Below the pieces are notes generated by a model. The model had not been told where the DNA came from, did not search any database, and worked only from the letters and a program-made list of their open reading frames with translations. Below, piece by piece: positions 41,482-50,235 of a stretch of 64,000 nucleotides of DNA; the stretch's first letter is position 1, and the number at the start of each line of letters is the position of its first letter. This stretch comes from Trinickia soli (GTDB lineage: Bacteria > Pseudomonadota > Gammaproteobacteria > Burkholderiales > Burkholderiaceae): contig NZ_PNYB01000007.1 in assembly GCF_002879855.1 (NCBI RefSeq), positions 124,001 to 188,000 of the forward strand. Direction: 5' to 3'. Made by a program: the position numbers and the translations under genes.

Positions 41482-42822
41482 TTAGTCGCGGCTGGCGAGC
41501 GCGGGTTGATTCGCGTCTGCCGAGCGGGGCGCTTCGTCGTGTTCGGTCGACGAAGCCGTTTGCGAAGCTGCACCGGACTTGTCGTGCCAAACGACTTCGT
41601 TGTCGACGGCGTAGAGCTGGCATGGCGTATTGCCGTTTTCCTTGCGGCAGTTGGCGAGGGCAACGGACATCGGATCGTCGCCGCCTTCCGCCCACGACCA
41701 TGCGCCCGAGGCCGACACAGCGAAGGCGCGCGTCGGATACTGGCTCAGGAATTTACGGTAAGCCTCGCGCCCGGTCGCATCGACGTAAGGCACGGCGCGT
41801 ATCGCATCGACGGCCGCATAACCGGACGGTTGCGGCATCGCGGGCCCTTTGACCTGATATTGCGTGTGAGTGGGCATGCCGATGCGTTCGAGAAACGCAT
41901 CGACGGCCGGCCACCAGACCCGTACGCCGTCGCGATCGACGACGAGACGATGCGCGTCGTTCTTGTAGTCGCCGAAGTCGATCATTTTCGCCGGTGCGCC
42001 GTGCTCGACATACGCCGTGTACATGCGCCGCGTCAGGTCCGGGCTCCAAACGGAATCGTTGTCGCCGTAGAGCCACAGCGAGGGAACGCGCACGGTATCG
42101 CCATATTGCTCGAACGCATGCGTGAGATTGTCTTGCCAGCCGGTGCAGGCGTCTTGCCGCAGGCCGCCCGAGAAATTGATGAGCCCGCGCACGCCAGGCG
42201 CGGCATCGAGGCCGTAGGCGATCGTCGTCAATCCGCCGTGCGAGGTGCCGGCCACGACGATATGGGACGCATCGACGTACGATTGGCGCGACATGTAGGC
42301 GATCGTCGCCTTTACGTCGGCGGCTTGCGCGATGCCGTTCTTCTCGACGTCGCAGCCTTCCTGATGGTACGTGCCGCCCGAATCGGCGAAACCTTCGCGG
42401 TTCGGTGCGATCACGGCGTATCCGCGCCGCACGAATTCGCGCGCGAACGAAAGCGGGCGGCTGCGCGGCTGGGCGCGCGGATCGCCTTCGATCTTGCCGT
42501 GATTGAACACGACGAGCGGGAACGGGCCCGCGCCATCCGGTTTGTAGAGGGTTGCTTCGAGCGTGATCGTTCCGGCAGCGTCCACGGGGATACGTACGAC
42601 CTGCTCGTTCAGGTTGCCGGCAAGTGCGGGCAAATCATATGACGCATGGCCGAAGTCCAGCGGAGCGATCGACGCCCGCGAGAGCGGCCCCGTGTCGTTC
42701 GACGCGATCGTCATTTCGCGCATGGCACCGGCGGCCGGCTGCGCGCCCGGCGCGGAACCGGCGACAGCGCCGACCCATGCGAACGCGCACAAACAACCGA
42801 CGAATACGTTTTTCAAACTCAT
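41482..42822 (-). CDS. Exported alpha/beta hydrolase (dienelactone-hydrolase/prolyl-oligopeptidase-like)
   Basis: 446 residues. A signal peptide ('VFVGCLCAFAWVGAVAGS') with cleavage near residue 25 sends it to the periplasm. The hydrolase core has 'PFPLVVFNHGKIEG' (oxyanion region), the nucleophile elbow 'VVAGTSHGGLTTIAYG' with Ser, Asp in 'LYGDNDSVWSP' and His in 'YKNDAHRLVVDRDG'. A C-terminal domain of about 130 residues follows ('AAVDAIRAVPYVDATGREAYR') that includes Cys pairs. The family covers esterases and peptidases; the substrate is not evident. ATG 42822 is used because the signal peptide starts there; 42855 would add 11 residues. It stands alone. Confidence 0.82.
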   Translation of the reverse strand: MSLKNVFVGCLCAFAWVGAVAGSAPGAQPAAGAMREMTIASNDTGPLSRASIAPLDFGHASYDLPALAGNLNEQVVRIPVDAAGTITLEATLYKPDGAGPFPLVVFNHGKIEGDPRAQPRSRPLSFAREFVRRGYAVIAPNREGFADSGGTYHQEGCDVEKNGIAQAADVKATIAYMSRQSYVDASHIVVAGTSHGGLTTIAYGLDAAPGVRGLINFSGGLRQDACTGWQDNLTHAFEQYGDTVRVPSLWLYGDNDSVWSPDLTRRMYTAYVEHGAPAKMIDFGDYKNDAHRLVVDRDGVRVWWPAVDAFLERIGMPTHTQYQVKGPAMPQPSGYAAVDAIRAVPYVDATGREAYRKFLSQYPTRAFAVSASGAWSWAEGGDDPMSVALANCRKENGNTPCQLYAVDNEVVWHDKSGAASQTASSTEHDEAPRSADANQPALASRD

Positions 42823-43222
42823 GCGCGTGTCTGCCCTGATTCCCCAAAAAAGCATCGCGACTGCGAGCCGGGCATTTCGATCAACCCGACGCGGTCAGTA
42901 TCCGCGAGCCGCTTGCGCTGCCGTTGCCCGAAAAGAGGCCGACGCGGGCCGCAATTCGTCCCTTAGGCTGTGGCGCAGGCGACAGCCGGTGGTGGGAAAC
43001 GACGGAAGTGTGGTGCAGGCGATGGTTGACCCAGGGTTACCCCTTGGTTCACGTTGTTGTCGCCGGCATTGCGAGCCGGCCGAGCCGATGCACCCCAAGC
43101 GCGGTCATCGTAGCTTCGCCGAAATAGTTCGTGCAATGCAGGAGAACCCGGGGCGCAACGCGGCCCGAGTGCAGGTGTCGGCAACTTTTGCCGAAGCAAA
43201 GCTCTGCCTGGGGCGAAGCAAG
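42823..43222. other. 400-base intergenic region, no gene recognised
   Basis: Between the hydrolase start and the YchJ stop, both on the minus strand. It should contain the hydrolase promoter. Open frames that cross it on the plus strand continue deep into neighbouring genes as antisense and have no ribosome site. A short GCCGGC-N7-GCCGGC repeat is present near 43065-43085. Nothing else recognised. Confidence 0.5.
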
Positions 43223-43675
43223 TCAGTGCTCGCTTACGTCGCCATCCCGATAGCGCCAGCGTTCGTCGTCGCCGCGCACGAAGCGACTGACTTCGTGCAG
43301 GCGATGACCGCGCCCGCCCGACTTGTAGCGCGCGACGAACTCGACGAGCGCATGACGCTCGTCTTGCGTCTCGAAACGCTTGATTTGCAAGCCGAGCCAG
43401 CGCGCCGCGTCGGGCGCATCCGGGTCGACCGCGAGATCTGCGGGACAGGTGGCAGGATCCCAGGTCGCGCGCAGGTAGTCCGTGCGTCCGAGCACATAGG
43501 CAGAGTAGCGCGAGCGCATGAGTTCGAGCGCCGATGGCGCGGCGGCCTGCCCATCGAGGTACGGGCCGCAGCAGGCGGCGAACCGCGGCGCACGCGCGGC
43601 GGCTGGGCGTCCCGGTGCGGCGCCGCCGCATGGGCAGTCGAGCGGCGGCGGGCTTTTTGACGTTGCGCTTGTCAT
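43223..43675 (-). CDS. YchJ-family (UPF0225) SEC-C motif protein
   Basis: 150 residues, the normal length. The N-terminal zinc-binding SEC-C-like motif is 'DCPCGGAAPG' with partner cysteines in 'FAACCGPYLDG'. The middle matches the NTF2-like core of the family: 'SALELMRSRYSAYVLGRTDYLRATW' and 'WLGLQIKRFE'. Function in any organism is unresolved; roles with zinc or protein quality have been suggested for the motif. Its ATG at 43675 overlaps the stop of the acyl-CoA dehydrogenase gene (ATGA), so it is translated from the same message. Confidence 0.9.
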   Translation of the reverse strand: MTSATSKSPPPLDCPCGGAAPGRPAAARAPRFAACCGPYLDGQAAAPSALELMRSRYSAYVLGRTDYLRATWDPATCPADLAVDPDAPDAARWLGLQIKRFETQDERHALVEFVARYKSGGRGHRLHEVSRFVRGDDERWRYRDGDVSEH

Positions 43676-44805
43676 CCGGCGAGACCGCGTGCGATGAGGA
43701 TCTTTTGAATGTCGCTCGTGCCTTCATAGATCTGGCACACGCGCACGTCGCGATAAATGCGCTCGACGGGAAAGTCGCTGACGTAGCCGTATCCGCCGAA
43801 CGCCTGGAGCGCCGCCGAGCAGATGCGTTCAGCCGCTTCCGAGGCGAACAGCTTGGCCATCGCCGCTTCGGTCAGACAGGGCAGGCCCGCGTCCTTGAGC
43901 GAAGCGGCGTGCCAGACGAGCTGGCGCGCCGCTTCGAGCTGCGTCGCCATCTCGGCGAAGCGAAACTGCACGGCTTGGTGCGCATAGAGCGGCTGGCCGA
44001 AGCTCTCGCGCTCGCGAGCGTAGGCGAGCGCCGCTTCGAACGCCGCGCGCGCCATGCCGACGCTTTGCGCGGCGATGCCGATCCGTCCGCCTTCGAGGCC
44101 CGACAGCGCGATCTTATAGCCTTCGCCTTCTTCTCCGATGCGGTTGGCGACGGGGATGCGACACCCTTCGAAGACGATCTGCGCCGTGTCCGACGAATGC
44201 TGGCCGAGCTTGTCTTCGAGCCGGGCCACGAGATAGCCGGGCGTATTCGTCGGAACGATGAACGCGCTGATGCCGCGCTTGCCGGCGGCCTTGTCGGTCA
44301 CGGCCAGGACGATCGCCACGTCGCCGTTCTTGCCGCTCGTGATGAACTGCTTCACCCCGTTGATGACGTAGCTGTCGCCGTCTCGCACCGCGCTCGTGCG
44401 CAGCGCCGATGCATCGGAGCCGGCCTGCGGTTCGGTCAGGCAAAACGCGCCGAGCATGTCGCCGCGCGCGAGCGGCGTAAGCCAGTCATGCTTCTGTTGT
44501 TCGTTGCCGTATGCGAGCAGAATGCTGCACACGGGGCAGTTGTTGACCGAGATCGCCGTGGACGTGCCGCCGTCGCCGGCCGCGATTTCCTCGAGGATGA
44601 CGGCCAGCGCCAGTGCGTCGAGCCCCGCCCCCCCGTATTCGGGCGGCACGAGCACGCCATAGGCGCCGAGTTCGGCAAGTTGACGATGCACGTCTCTGGG
44701 AAACGTGCGCGCGCGGTCCCACGTGGCCGCATGGGGTGCGATGGCCTCGCGCACGAAGGTGCGCACTGCGTCGCGGATCATCGCGTGATCCTGGTCGAGC
44801 ACCAT
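43672..44805 (-). CDS. Acyl-CoA dehydrogenase
   Basis: 377 residues, a FAD enzyme that makes the alpha,beta double bond in an acyl-CoA. Signatures are '[21 protein letters not shown]' (FAD/substrate contact), '[17 protein letters not shown]', '[22 protein letters not shown]' and near the end '[34 protein letters not shown]', with the catalytic Glu in 'YEGTSD'. Short-chain members (butyryl-CoA, 2-methylbutyryl- or isobutyryl-CoA dehydrogenase) have this pattern. In the same direction as the SDR, thiolase and carbonic anhydrase genes of the LiuR-AceK run, which suggests branched or short-chain acyl-CoA oxidation. GGAG upstream of ATG 44805. Confidence 0.93.
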   Translation of the reverse strand: MVLDQDHAMIRDAVRTFVREAIAPHAATWDRARTFPRDVHRQLAELGAYGVLVPPEYGGAGLDALALAVILEEIAAGDGGTSTAISVNNCPVCSILLAYGNEQQKHDWLTPLARGDMLGAFCLTEPQAGSDASALRTSAVRDGDSYVINGVKQFITSGKNGDVAIVLAVTDKAAGKRGISAFIVPTNTPGYLVARLEDKLGQHSSDTAQIVFEGCRIPVANRIGEEGEGYKIALSGLEGGRIGIAAQSVGMARAAFEAALAYARERESFGQPLYAHQAVQFRFAEMATQLEAARQLVWHAASLKDAGLPCLTEAAMAKLFASEAAERICSAALQAFGGYGYVSDFPVERIYRDVRVCQIYEGTSDIQKILIARGLAG

Positions 44806-44900
44806 GTCGGCGTCTCCTTCTATGTGACTTCGGACTACCTGGAATTGTCTCGTTTTAGCGACCGGGATGGCGCAAGCGCCTTTCGTTTAATTCGTTAGGA

Positions 44901-45578
44901 CTACCAATCGATCGTCGTCCCGTCGAATTGAACGAACCGGCCGTGGTATGTCTCGCGATCGACGGCCGCCGCCGCGAGGACCGTGCGCATGCCGGACACG
45001 CTGCGTTCGACGTCGATGGCCGCGTGCGCGCCGCCCATGTCGGTGCGCACCCACCCCGGATGCAGGGCGACGCAGGTGGCGCGGCGCGTTTGCAAGGCTG
45101 CCGTGCGCAGCGCGCTGTTGAGCGCGGCCTTGCTCGCGCGATACAACCAGCCCGTGGTGCCCGTCGCTTCGGCGATGCTGCCCATGCGGCTCGACAGCAC
45201 GCCGAACACGCCTTGCGCAGACTCGACGAGCGGCAACAGAGCGGGCATCAGCAACATGGGTCCGCGCACGTTCGTCGCCATCACGTAATCGAAATCTTCG
45301 ACGCTGAACGATTCGACGCCTTCCGTCGCCGGCCCATACACACCGGCGACGATGAGCGCCAGGTCGAGGCGCTCGCCGGCGAGCTTCGCTTCGAGCGCGG
45401 CGATATCGTCGGGCTCGGTCACGTCGAGCGAGAGCGGCTGCGCGCCGAGCGTCGACAGCTGCTCGAGCGCGCGACCGTCGCGCGCCGTGGCCAGCACACG
45501 CCAGCCGGCCGCACTGTACTGGCGCAAGAACTCATGACCGATGCCGCGCGACGCGCCGACGATCAAGACTGTCTTCAT
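44901..45578 (-). CDS. Short-chain dehydrogenase/reductase
   Basis: 225 residues, classical SDR size. The cofactor loop is 'VLIVGASRGIGHEFLRQY' at residues 4-21, the 'NAG' position reads 'IVAGVYG', and the catalytic Tyr-Lys pair is in 'YRASKAALNSALRT' (about residue 150). The C-terminal 'LHPGWVRTDMGGAHAAIDV' is usual for CsgA/C-factor-like SDRs. ATG 45578 has GGAGG seven bases upstream; the longer frame to 45734 is rejected. Located between the thiolase and acyl-CoA dehydrogenase genes, 107 bases after the thiolase. Substrate unknown. Confidence 0.88.
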   Translation of the reverse strand: MKTVLIVGASRGIGHEFLRQYSAAGWRVLATARDGRALEQLSTLGAQPLSLDVTEPDDIAALEAKLAGERLDLALIVAGVYGPATEGVESFSVEDFDYVMATNVRGPMLLMPALLPLVESAQGVFGVLSSRMGSIAEATGTTGWLYRASKAALNSALRTAALQTRRATCVALHPGWVRTDMGGAHAAIDVERSVSGMRTVLAAAAVDRETYHGRFVQFDGTTIDW

Positions 45579-45685
45579 CGATGCCTCCACTTTGCAGGGT
45601 TGCGACCGGACTACGACCGAACTACGGACCACTGGCCGCCACGCTCGACACGCATGCGTCGAGCGTGCGAAGCCGAGCGCCGGCG

Positions 45686-46891
45686 TCAGACGATTTCGAT
45701 GCCCATCGCCGTCGCTTCGCCGCCGCCGATGCACAGGCTCGCCACGCCGCGTTTGCCGCCGCGTGCGCGCAGCGCGCCGATCAGCGTCACGAGAATGCGC
45801 GCGCCCGAGGCGCCGATCGGATGACCGAGCGCACAGGCACCGCCATTGACGTTCACCTTCTCGTGCGCGATGTCGTGATCCTTCATGGCAGCCATCGTGA
45901 CCACGGCGAACGCTTCGTTGATTTCGAACAGATCGACCTCACGCGCGCGCCAGTCGTTTTTATCGAGCAGCTTGCGGATCGCGCCGACCGGTGCGGTCGT
46001 GAACTTCGACGGCTCCTGCGCAAACGTCGAATGGCCGACGACACGCGCGAGCGGCGTGACGCCGAGCCGCTCGGCCGTGGAGGCGCGCATCATGACGAGC
46101 GCGGCTGCGCCGTCGGAGATGGACGACGAGTTCGCCGCCGTCACGGTTCCCGTCTTGCTGAAGGCCGGCTTGAGCGTCGCGATCTTGTCGATGTTGGCCT
46201 TGAACGGCTGCTCGTCGCGCGCGATCGTGGTTTCATCGCCCTTGCGCCCCGCGACCTTCACCGGCGCGATTTCCCAGGCGAACGAGCCGTCTTCGTTGGC
46301 GCGCTTGGCCCGCACGAGCGATTCGATCGCGAACGCATCTTGCGCTTCGCGCGTAAAGCCATAGGCGCCCGCGCATTCCTCGGCGAACGTGCCCATCAGG
46401 CGGCCCTTGTCGTACGCGTCTTCCAGGCCGTCGAGGAACATGTGATCGAGCACCTGCCCGTGGCCCATGCGCATGCCGCCGCGCGCCTTGGGCAGCAGAT
46501 AGGGTGCGTTCGTCATGCTTTCCATGCCGCCCGCCACCATCACGTCGACCGAGCCGGCCACGAGCATGTCGTGCGCGAACATCGCGGCGCGCATGCCCGA
46601 GCCGCACATCTTGTTGACCGTCGTGCATCCGGCCGACAACGGCAGGCCCGCGCCCAGCGCCGCTTGCCGCGCCGGAGCCTGGCCCAGGCCCGCGGGCAGC
46701 ACGCAGCCCATCAGCACTTCATCGATTCGTTGCGGCGAGAGGCCCGATCGTTCGAGCGCGGCGGCGATCGCCACCGAGCCCAGTTGCGGCGCCGTCAGCG
46801 AAGCGAAATCGCCTTGAAAGCCCGCCATCGGCGTGCGGGCCGCCGCGACGATCATGATGGGATCTTCAGTGCTGCGCGTTGTGTCAGTCAT
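45686..46891 (-). CDS. Acetyl-CoA acetyltransferase (thiolase)
   Basis: 401 residues, degradative/biosynthetic type II thiolase. The acylated Cys is in 'TTVNKMCGSGMRAAMFA' (about residue 95), the active-site His in 'GGACALGHPIGASGARIL' and the second Cys in 'SLCIGGGEATAMGIEIV' at the C-terminus, plus 'NEAFAVVTM'. The substrate loop ('GGMESMTNAPYLLP') matches acetoacetyl-CoA thiolases. It would cleave acetoacetyl-CoA to two acetyl-CoA. The first eight bases overlap the carbonic anhydrase 3' end, indicating co-transcription. Confidence 0.95.
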   Translation of the reverse strand: MTDTTRSTEDPIMIVAAARTPMAGFQGDFASLTAPQLGSVAIAAALERSGLSPQRIDEVLMGCVLPAGLGQAPARQAALGAGLPLSAGCTTVNKMCGSGMRAAMFAHDMLVAGSVDVMVAGGMESMTNAPYLLPKARGGMRMGHGQVLDHMFLDGLEDAYDKGRLMGTFAEECAGAYGFTREAQDAFAIESLVRAKRANEDGSFAWEIAPVKVAGRKGDETTIARDEQPFKANIDKIATLKPAFSKTGTVTAANSSSISDGAAALVMMRASTAERLGVTPLARVVGHSTFAQEPSKFTTAPVGAIRKLLDKNDWRAREVDLFEINEAFAVVTMAAMKDHDIAHEKVNVNGGACALGHPIGASGARILVTLIGALRARGGKRGVASLCIGGGEATAMGIEIV

Positions 46892-47648
46892 GTTTTATCT
46901 CCTTGATCACACCCTGGACAACTTGTTCGACGTTCGCGAGCGTCGCGGCGTCGGCTGCGAGGACATCGTTTTGTTCCGAGCCGCCCGCCTGCTCGGCCGA
47001 GAGCGCGGCGACGCAGCGTCGATAGGTTTCGTCGAGCATGTCGGCGCGCGAGATCGTCATGCCGAGGTTGCGCACGCGGCCGTCGTGAACGCCGTAGGCG
47101 AGGCCGTGGACGGTCAGCGGCTGGCTGCGCGCCCAGGCGTCGTTGACGATGGTGGTGCGGCACACGTTGACGACCTGTTCGATCGTGTTGAGTTCGACCA
47201 GCCGCCGATGACGCGCCACCATCGGCCACTCTTCGAGCAGCGCCGCGTGTTTGGTGCGCACATCTTGGACGTGGTGCAGCCAGTTGTCGGCCAGGCCGAC
47301 ACGCTGGCCGTGCAGCGCCGCGCCGACGCCCGAGCAGCCGTAGTGGCCCACCACCATGATGTGCTTGACCTTCAACAGATCGACGGCGAACTGAATGACC
47401 GACAAGCAGTTCAGATCGGAGTGGACGACGACGTTGGCGATATTGCGGTGGACGAACACTTCGCCCGGCGGCAGGCCGATGATCTGATTGGCAGGCACGC
47501 GCGAATCGGAGCAGCCGATCCACAGGTATTCGGGCGCTTGTTGATCGGCGAGGCGCGCGAAGTATTGCGGGTCTTCGGCGAGTTTGCGCCCGACCCAAGC
47601 CTCGTTATTGGCGAACAACTGGGCAAGAGGATGGTTCTGATCGTTCAT
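46884..47648 (-). CDS. can: Beta-class carbonic anhydrase
   Basis: 254 residues. Zinc ligands and the Asp-Arg dyad are in 'YLWIGCSDSRVPANQIIG' (Cys46, Asp48, Arg50), and the remaining ligands in 'VVGHYGCSGVGAAL' (His about 102, Cys about 105). The Can-type dimer pattern 'PPGEVFVHRNIANVV' is present. It hydrates CO2 to bicarbonate in the cytosol, which feeds carboxylases such as methylcrotonyl-, propionyl- or acetyl-CoA carboxylase. Placed between aceK and the thiolase gene; AGGACGCAGC precedes ATG 47648. The gene symbol reflects E. coli Can similarity. Confidence 0.93.
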   Translation of the reverse strand: MNDQNHPLAQLFANNEAWVGRKLAEDPQYFARLADQQAPEYLWIGCSDSRVPANQIIGLPPGEVFVHRNIANVVVHSDLNCLSVIQFAVDLLKVKHIMVVGHYGCSGVGAALHGQRVGLADNWLHHVQDVRTKHAALLEEWPMVARHRRLVELNTIEQVVNVCRTTIVNDAWARSQPLTVHGLAYGVHDGRVRNLGMTISRADMLDETYRRCVAALSAEQAGGSEQNDVLAADAATLANVEQVVQGVIKEIKHD

Positions 47649-47717
47649 CGTGCTGCGTCCTGGTGGTTGGCCCCTGACGGGCCAGGGCTGTGAAGGGAAG
47701 CGACCGAAGAACGCGGC

Positions 47718-49577
47718 TCATGCCGCGCGCGCCGCACCGGAGCCGCCGCCGTCGCCGGATGGGCGCGTGGCGTCTGCCTTGCCGATCGCATCGGGATGCT
47801 GCGAGGTGGCGAAGCGCTGCGCATAGCGCACGCAAAAGCGCGAGCTCTGGTCGTACGGGAAGAAGTCGGGCAACTCGCCCTTGAGCAGCAATTCCTTATG
47901 TCTTTGCCAGAGGGCCGGGTCGAAGAAGTCGGCGTGATGGCGCATGAAGTACTGGCGAACGGTGGGGTCGCCGAGCAGAAATGTCGTATATGTCTCGGGG
48001 AAAATGTCGTTCGGCGCGACGCCGTACCAGGGCTCGGCCGAGAGCTCGTCCTCTTCCGTCTGCGCTTGCGGTACGTGCCGCACGTTGCAGTCGGTCAGGT
48101 ATTCGATCTCATCGTAGTCGTAGAACACGACGCGCCCGTGCCGCGTGACGCCGAAATTCTTGTAGAGCATGTCGCCCGGGAAGATGTTCGCCTGCATGAG
48201 CTCCTTGACTGCATCGCCGTACTCTTTGATGGCGTGCTCGATGTCCGCCTCGGTCCCGTTCTGCAGGAAAAGATTGAGCGGCACCATGCGGCGCTCGATG
48301 TAGACATGTTTGATGACGAGGCAATCGCCCTCGTACTCGATCATCGACGGCGCTTCCTTCTCGAGCTCGCGCAGCAGCTGTTCGTCGAGCCGGGCGAGCG
48401 GCAACGCGACGCTCGAGTATTCGAGCGTATCGGCCATGCGCCCGAGTCGATCGTGCCGCTTCACGAGCAGATACTTCTCCTGGATCTTCTCGCGCGTCGT
48501 ATCCTTCGGCGCGGGAAACACGTCCTTGATGACTTTGAAGACGTACGGGAAAGAGGGCAGCGTAAACACGACCATCACGAGCCCCTTGATGCCGGGGGCG
48601 ACGATGAAGTGATCGCTCGAATGCGACAAATGCTTGAGCAGGTCGCGATAGAAGTTGTTCTTGCCTTGCTTTTGCAGGCCTACCGATGTGTAGATTTCGG
48701 CCTTCGGCTTGCCGGGCATGATCGTGCCGAGGAAGTCGACGTAGGCCGAGGGCACATCCATGTCGACGAGAAAATACGAGTGCGAGAAGCTGAAGATGAT
48801 CAGCAACTGTTCGCGCTTGAGCAAGACCGTATCGAGCGCGAGCAGGCCCGGCTTCACGTGGCGGATCGGCACGGCGAACGGCAACAGATGCTCGCCGTTG
48901 ATGATGCGGCCGATGATGTAGGCGGCTTTGTTGCGGAAGAACAGCGACGACAGCACATGAACCTGGAAGTTGAACGCTTCCGAAAACTCGCCGAACGTTT
49001 CGCGGATCGAATCGAGCAGGCAGGCGGCGTCGCGGTGCAAGTCCTCGAACGGCTGCTCGAGCTGAAAATTCGTGACGATCCGCTCGAGCGTGGCGATCAG
49101 GCCTTCCTTGCCCGGGTAGTACGCGCGATAGGTCGGCTTGGCCGCGGGCTCTTCATTCTCGAGATATTCCGTCGAGATGGCAGGCCGCACGAAGATGAAG
49201 TCGTTGTTGAAATACGAGCGGTGCAGGATCTTGCAGCAGACCGAATTGAAAAACGTTTCCGCGCATTCGGGCTGCAGATGGTGCGTCAGCAAGCCGATGT
49301 AATGGAGCTTGATCTGCTGCCAGACCTCGTCGTCGATATGCTCGGCGTCGTATTCGTCTTCGAGCAGGCGCACGCACTCGTCGACGCGGTCGTCGTAAGA
49401 AGCGATGCGATCGCGCGCGAGCTTTTGCAGCGCAAGCCAATCGGCCGCTTCGAACAACGTCTTCGCGCGGACGGCCGCCTTACGGAAATTGCTGTAGTGG
49501 TGATTGAAGCCGTCGAGCATCGTTTGAGCGACGTCGAAGCCGATCTGCGACGACAGCAGTTTCGGAAAGTGCTTCAT
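47718..49577 (-). CDS. aceK: Isocitrate dehydrogenase kinase/phosphatase
   Basis: 619 residues, slightly longer than E. coli AceK. The regulatory half starts '[26 protein letters not shown]'. The kinase part shows '[27 protein letters not shown]' (with the nucleotide Lys), '[23 protein letters not shown]' and the catalytic loop region '[24 protein letters not shown]'. AceK phosphorylates isocitrate dehydrogenase to push carbon into the glyoxylate shunt and reverses this. ATG 49577 follows GAGGGA and overlaps the stop of the LiuR-type regulator gene by four bases. aceA and aceB are not nearby. Confidence 0.96.
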   Translation of the reverse strand: MKHFPKLLSSQIGFDVAQTMLDGFNHHYSNFRKAAVRAKTLFEAADWLALQKLARDRIASYDDRVDECVRLLEDEYDAEHIDDEVWQQIKLHYIGLLTHHLQPECAETFFNSVCCKILHRSYFNNDFIFVRPAISTEYLENEEPAAKPTYRAYYPGKEGLIATLERIVTNFQLEQPFEDLHRDAACLLDSIRETFGEFSEAFNFQVHVLSSLFFRNKAAYIIGRIINGEHLLPFAVPIRHVKPGLLALDTVLLKREQLLIIFSFSHSYFLVDMDVPSAYVDFLGTIMPGKPKAEIYTSVGLQKQGKNNFYRDLLKHLSHSSDHFIVAPGIKGLVMVVFTLPSFPYVFKVIKDVFPAPKDTTREKIQEKYLLVKRHDRLGRMADTLEYSSVALPLARLDEQLLRELEKEAPSMIEYEGDCLVIKHVYIERRMVPLNLFLQNGTEADIEHAIKEYGDAVKELMQANIFPGDMLYKNFGVTRHGRVVFYDYDEIEYLTDCNVRHVPQAQTEEDELSAEPWYGVAPNDIFPETYTTFLLGDPTVRQYFMRHHADFFDPALWQRHKELLLKGELPDFFPYDQSSRFCVRYAQRFATSQHPDAIGKADATRPSGDGGGSGAARAA

Positions 49578-50035
49578 GTTCCCTCTGATGACGCGATGCT
49601 GCTGCGTTCGATTCCGCTGTCGGTCGGGAGGTGTCCACGATCTACGCCGTTTTCGGCGAGCATCGACCGGCACTGGGCTTCGTACTGCGCAAGATCTTCG
49701 AGCGTCGTCGTCAGATCCTCCAATTGGCGCTCGAGCACCTGACGATGTTCGGCGATCGTCGCGAGGAACGCATGCAGTTGCGGCACCGTGTCGGTCGGCG
49801 ATTCGTACAGGTCGAGCAGGTCCCGTATCTCCGACAGCGTGAAGCCGAGCCGCTTGCCGCGCAGCGTCAGCTTCAGGCGCGTGCGGTCGCGGCTCGAATA
49901 GACGCGCCGCAGACCGCTCGCGCCCTCGCGGCTCGGTGCGAGCAGTCCCTGATCCTCGTAAAAGCGGATGGCGCGGGGTGTGACGTCGAATTCGCGCGCG
50001 AGTTCAGTGATCGTGAAGTGCTGGGTCATGGTCAT
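49574..50035 (-). CDS. MerR-family regulator of the LiuR type
   Basis: 153 residues. DNA-binding domain: '[30 protein letters not shown]', then '[34 protein letters not shown]' and a coiled-coil dimer helix with little effector domain beyond. This string is almost identical in pattern to LiuR, the MerR regulator described for leucine/isovalerate catabolism in proteobacteria. It is the first gene of a run that contains aceK, carbonic anhydrase, thiolase, SDR and acyl-CoA dehydrogenase. The stop overlaps the aceK start. A LiuR-like box lies 86 bases upstream. Effector is unknown; CoA thioesters are plausible. Confidence 0.9.
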   Translation of the reverse strand: MTMTQHFTITELAREFDVTPRAIRFYEDQGLLAPSREGASGLRRVYSSRDRTRLKLTLRGKRLGFTLSEIRDLLDLYESPTDTVPQLHAFLATIAEHRQVLERQLEDLTTTLEDLAQYEAQCRSMLAENGVDRGHLPTDSGIERSSIASSEGT

Positions 50036-50121
50036 CGCGTCGGATAGAAAGCGTCGGCGGGCGGCCGAGGCGAATGCGGTCTGAGATTTTAACGCGGCCG
50101 ATCGGTTAGAATCGATGCAGG

Positions 50122-50137
50122 TTTACGTTATCGTCAA
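50122..50137. promoter_or_regulatory. LiuR-like operator in the divergent promoter region
   Basis: TTTACGTTATCGTCAA. Twelve of 16 positions agree with its own reverse complement, and it resembles the TTTACGT-type palindromes assigned to LiuR-like MerR proteins. On the minus strand it begins with TTGACG, a good -35 for the regulator gene, so it would sit in the spacer as MerR operators do. It lies between the regulator and a divergent hydrolase gene. Confidence 0.55.
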
Positions 50138-50235
50138 CTTTGACAAAGCGCAACTGGCCGATCAAGCGGGTTGCCTGCCGGCTCCGCGCTGTTTTCTCGC
50201 TGTTTTGTTTGTTTTGACCGACCGAGATTCTCCCG

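Noticed and set aside
42563-43660. 365-codon plus-strand frame running from the hydrolase 5' end through the intergenic region into ychJ
   Set aside because: More than half is antisense to known genes, and the intergenic part has no ribosome site or domain.
47796-49742. 648-codon plus-strand frame opposite aceK
   Set aside because: Shadow of aceK; no ribosome site or conserved motif.
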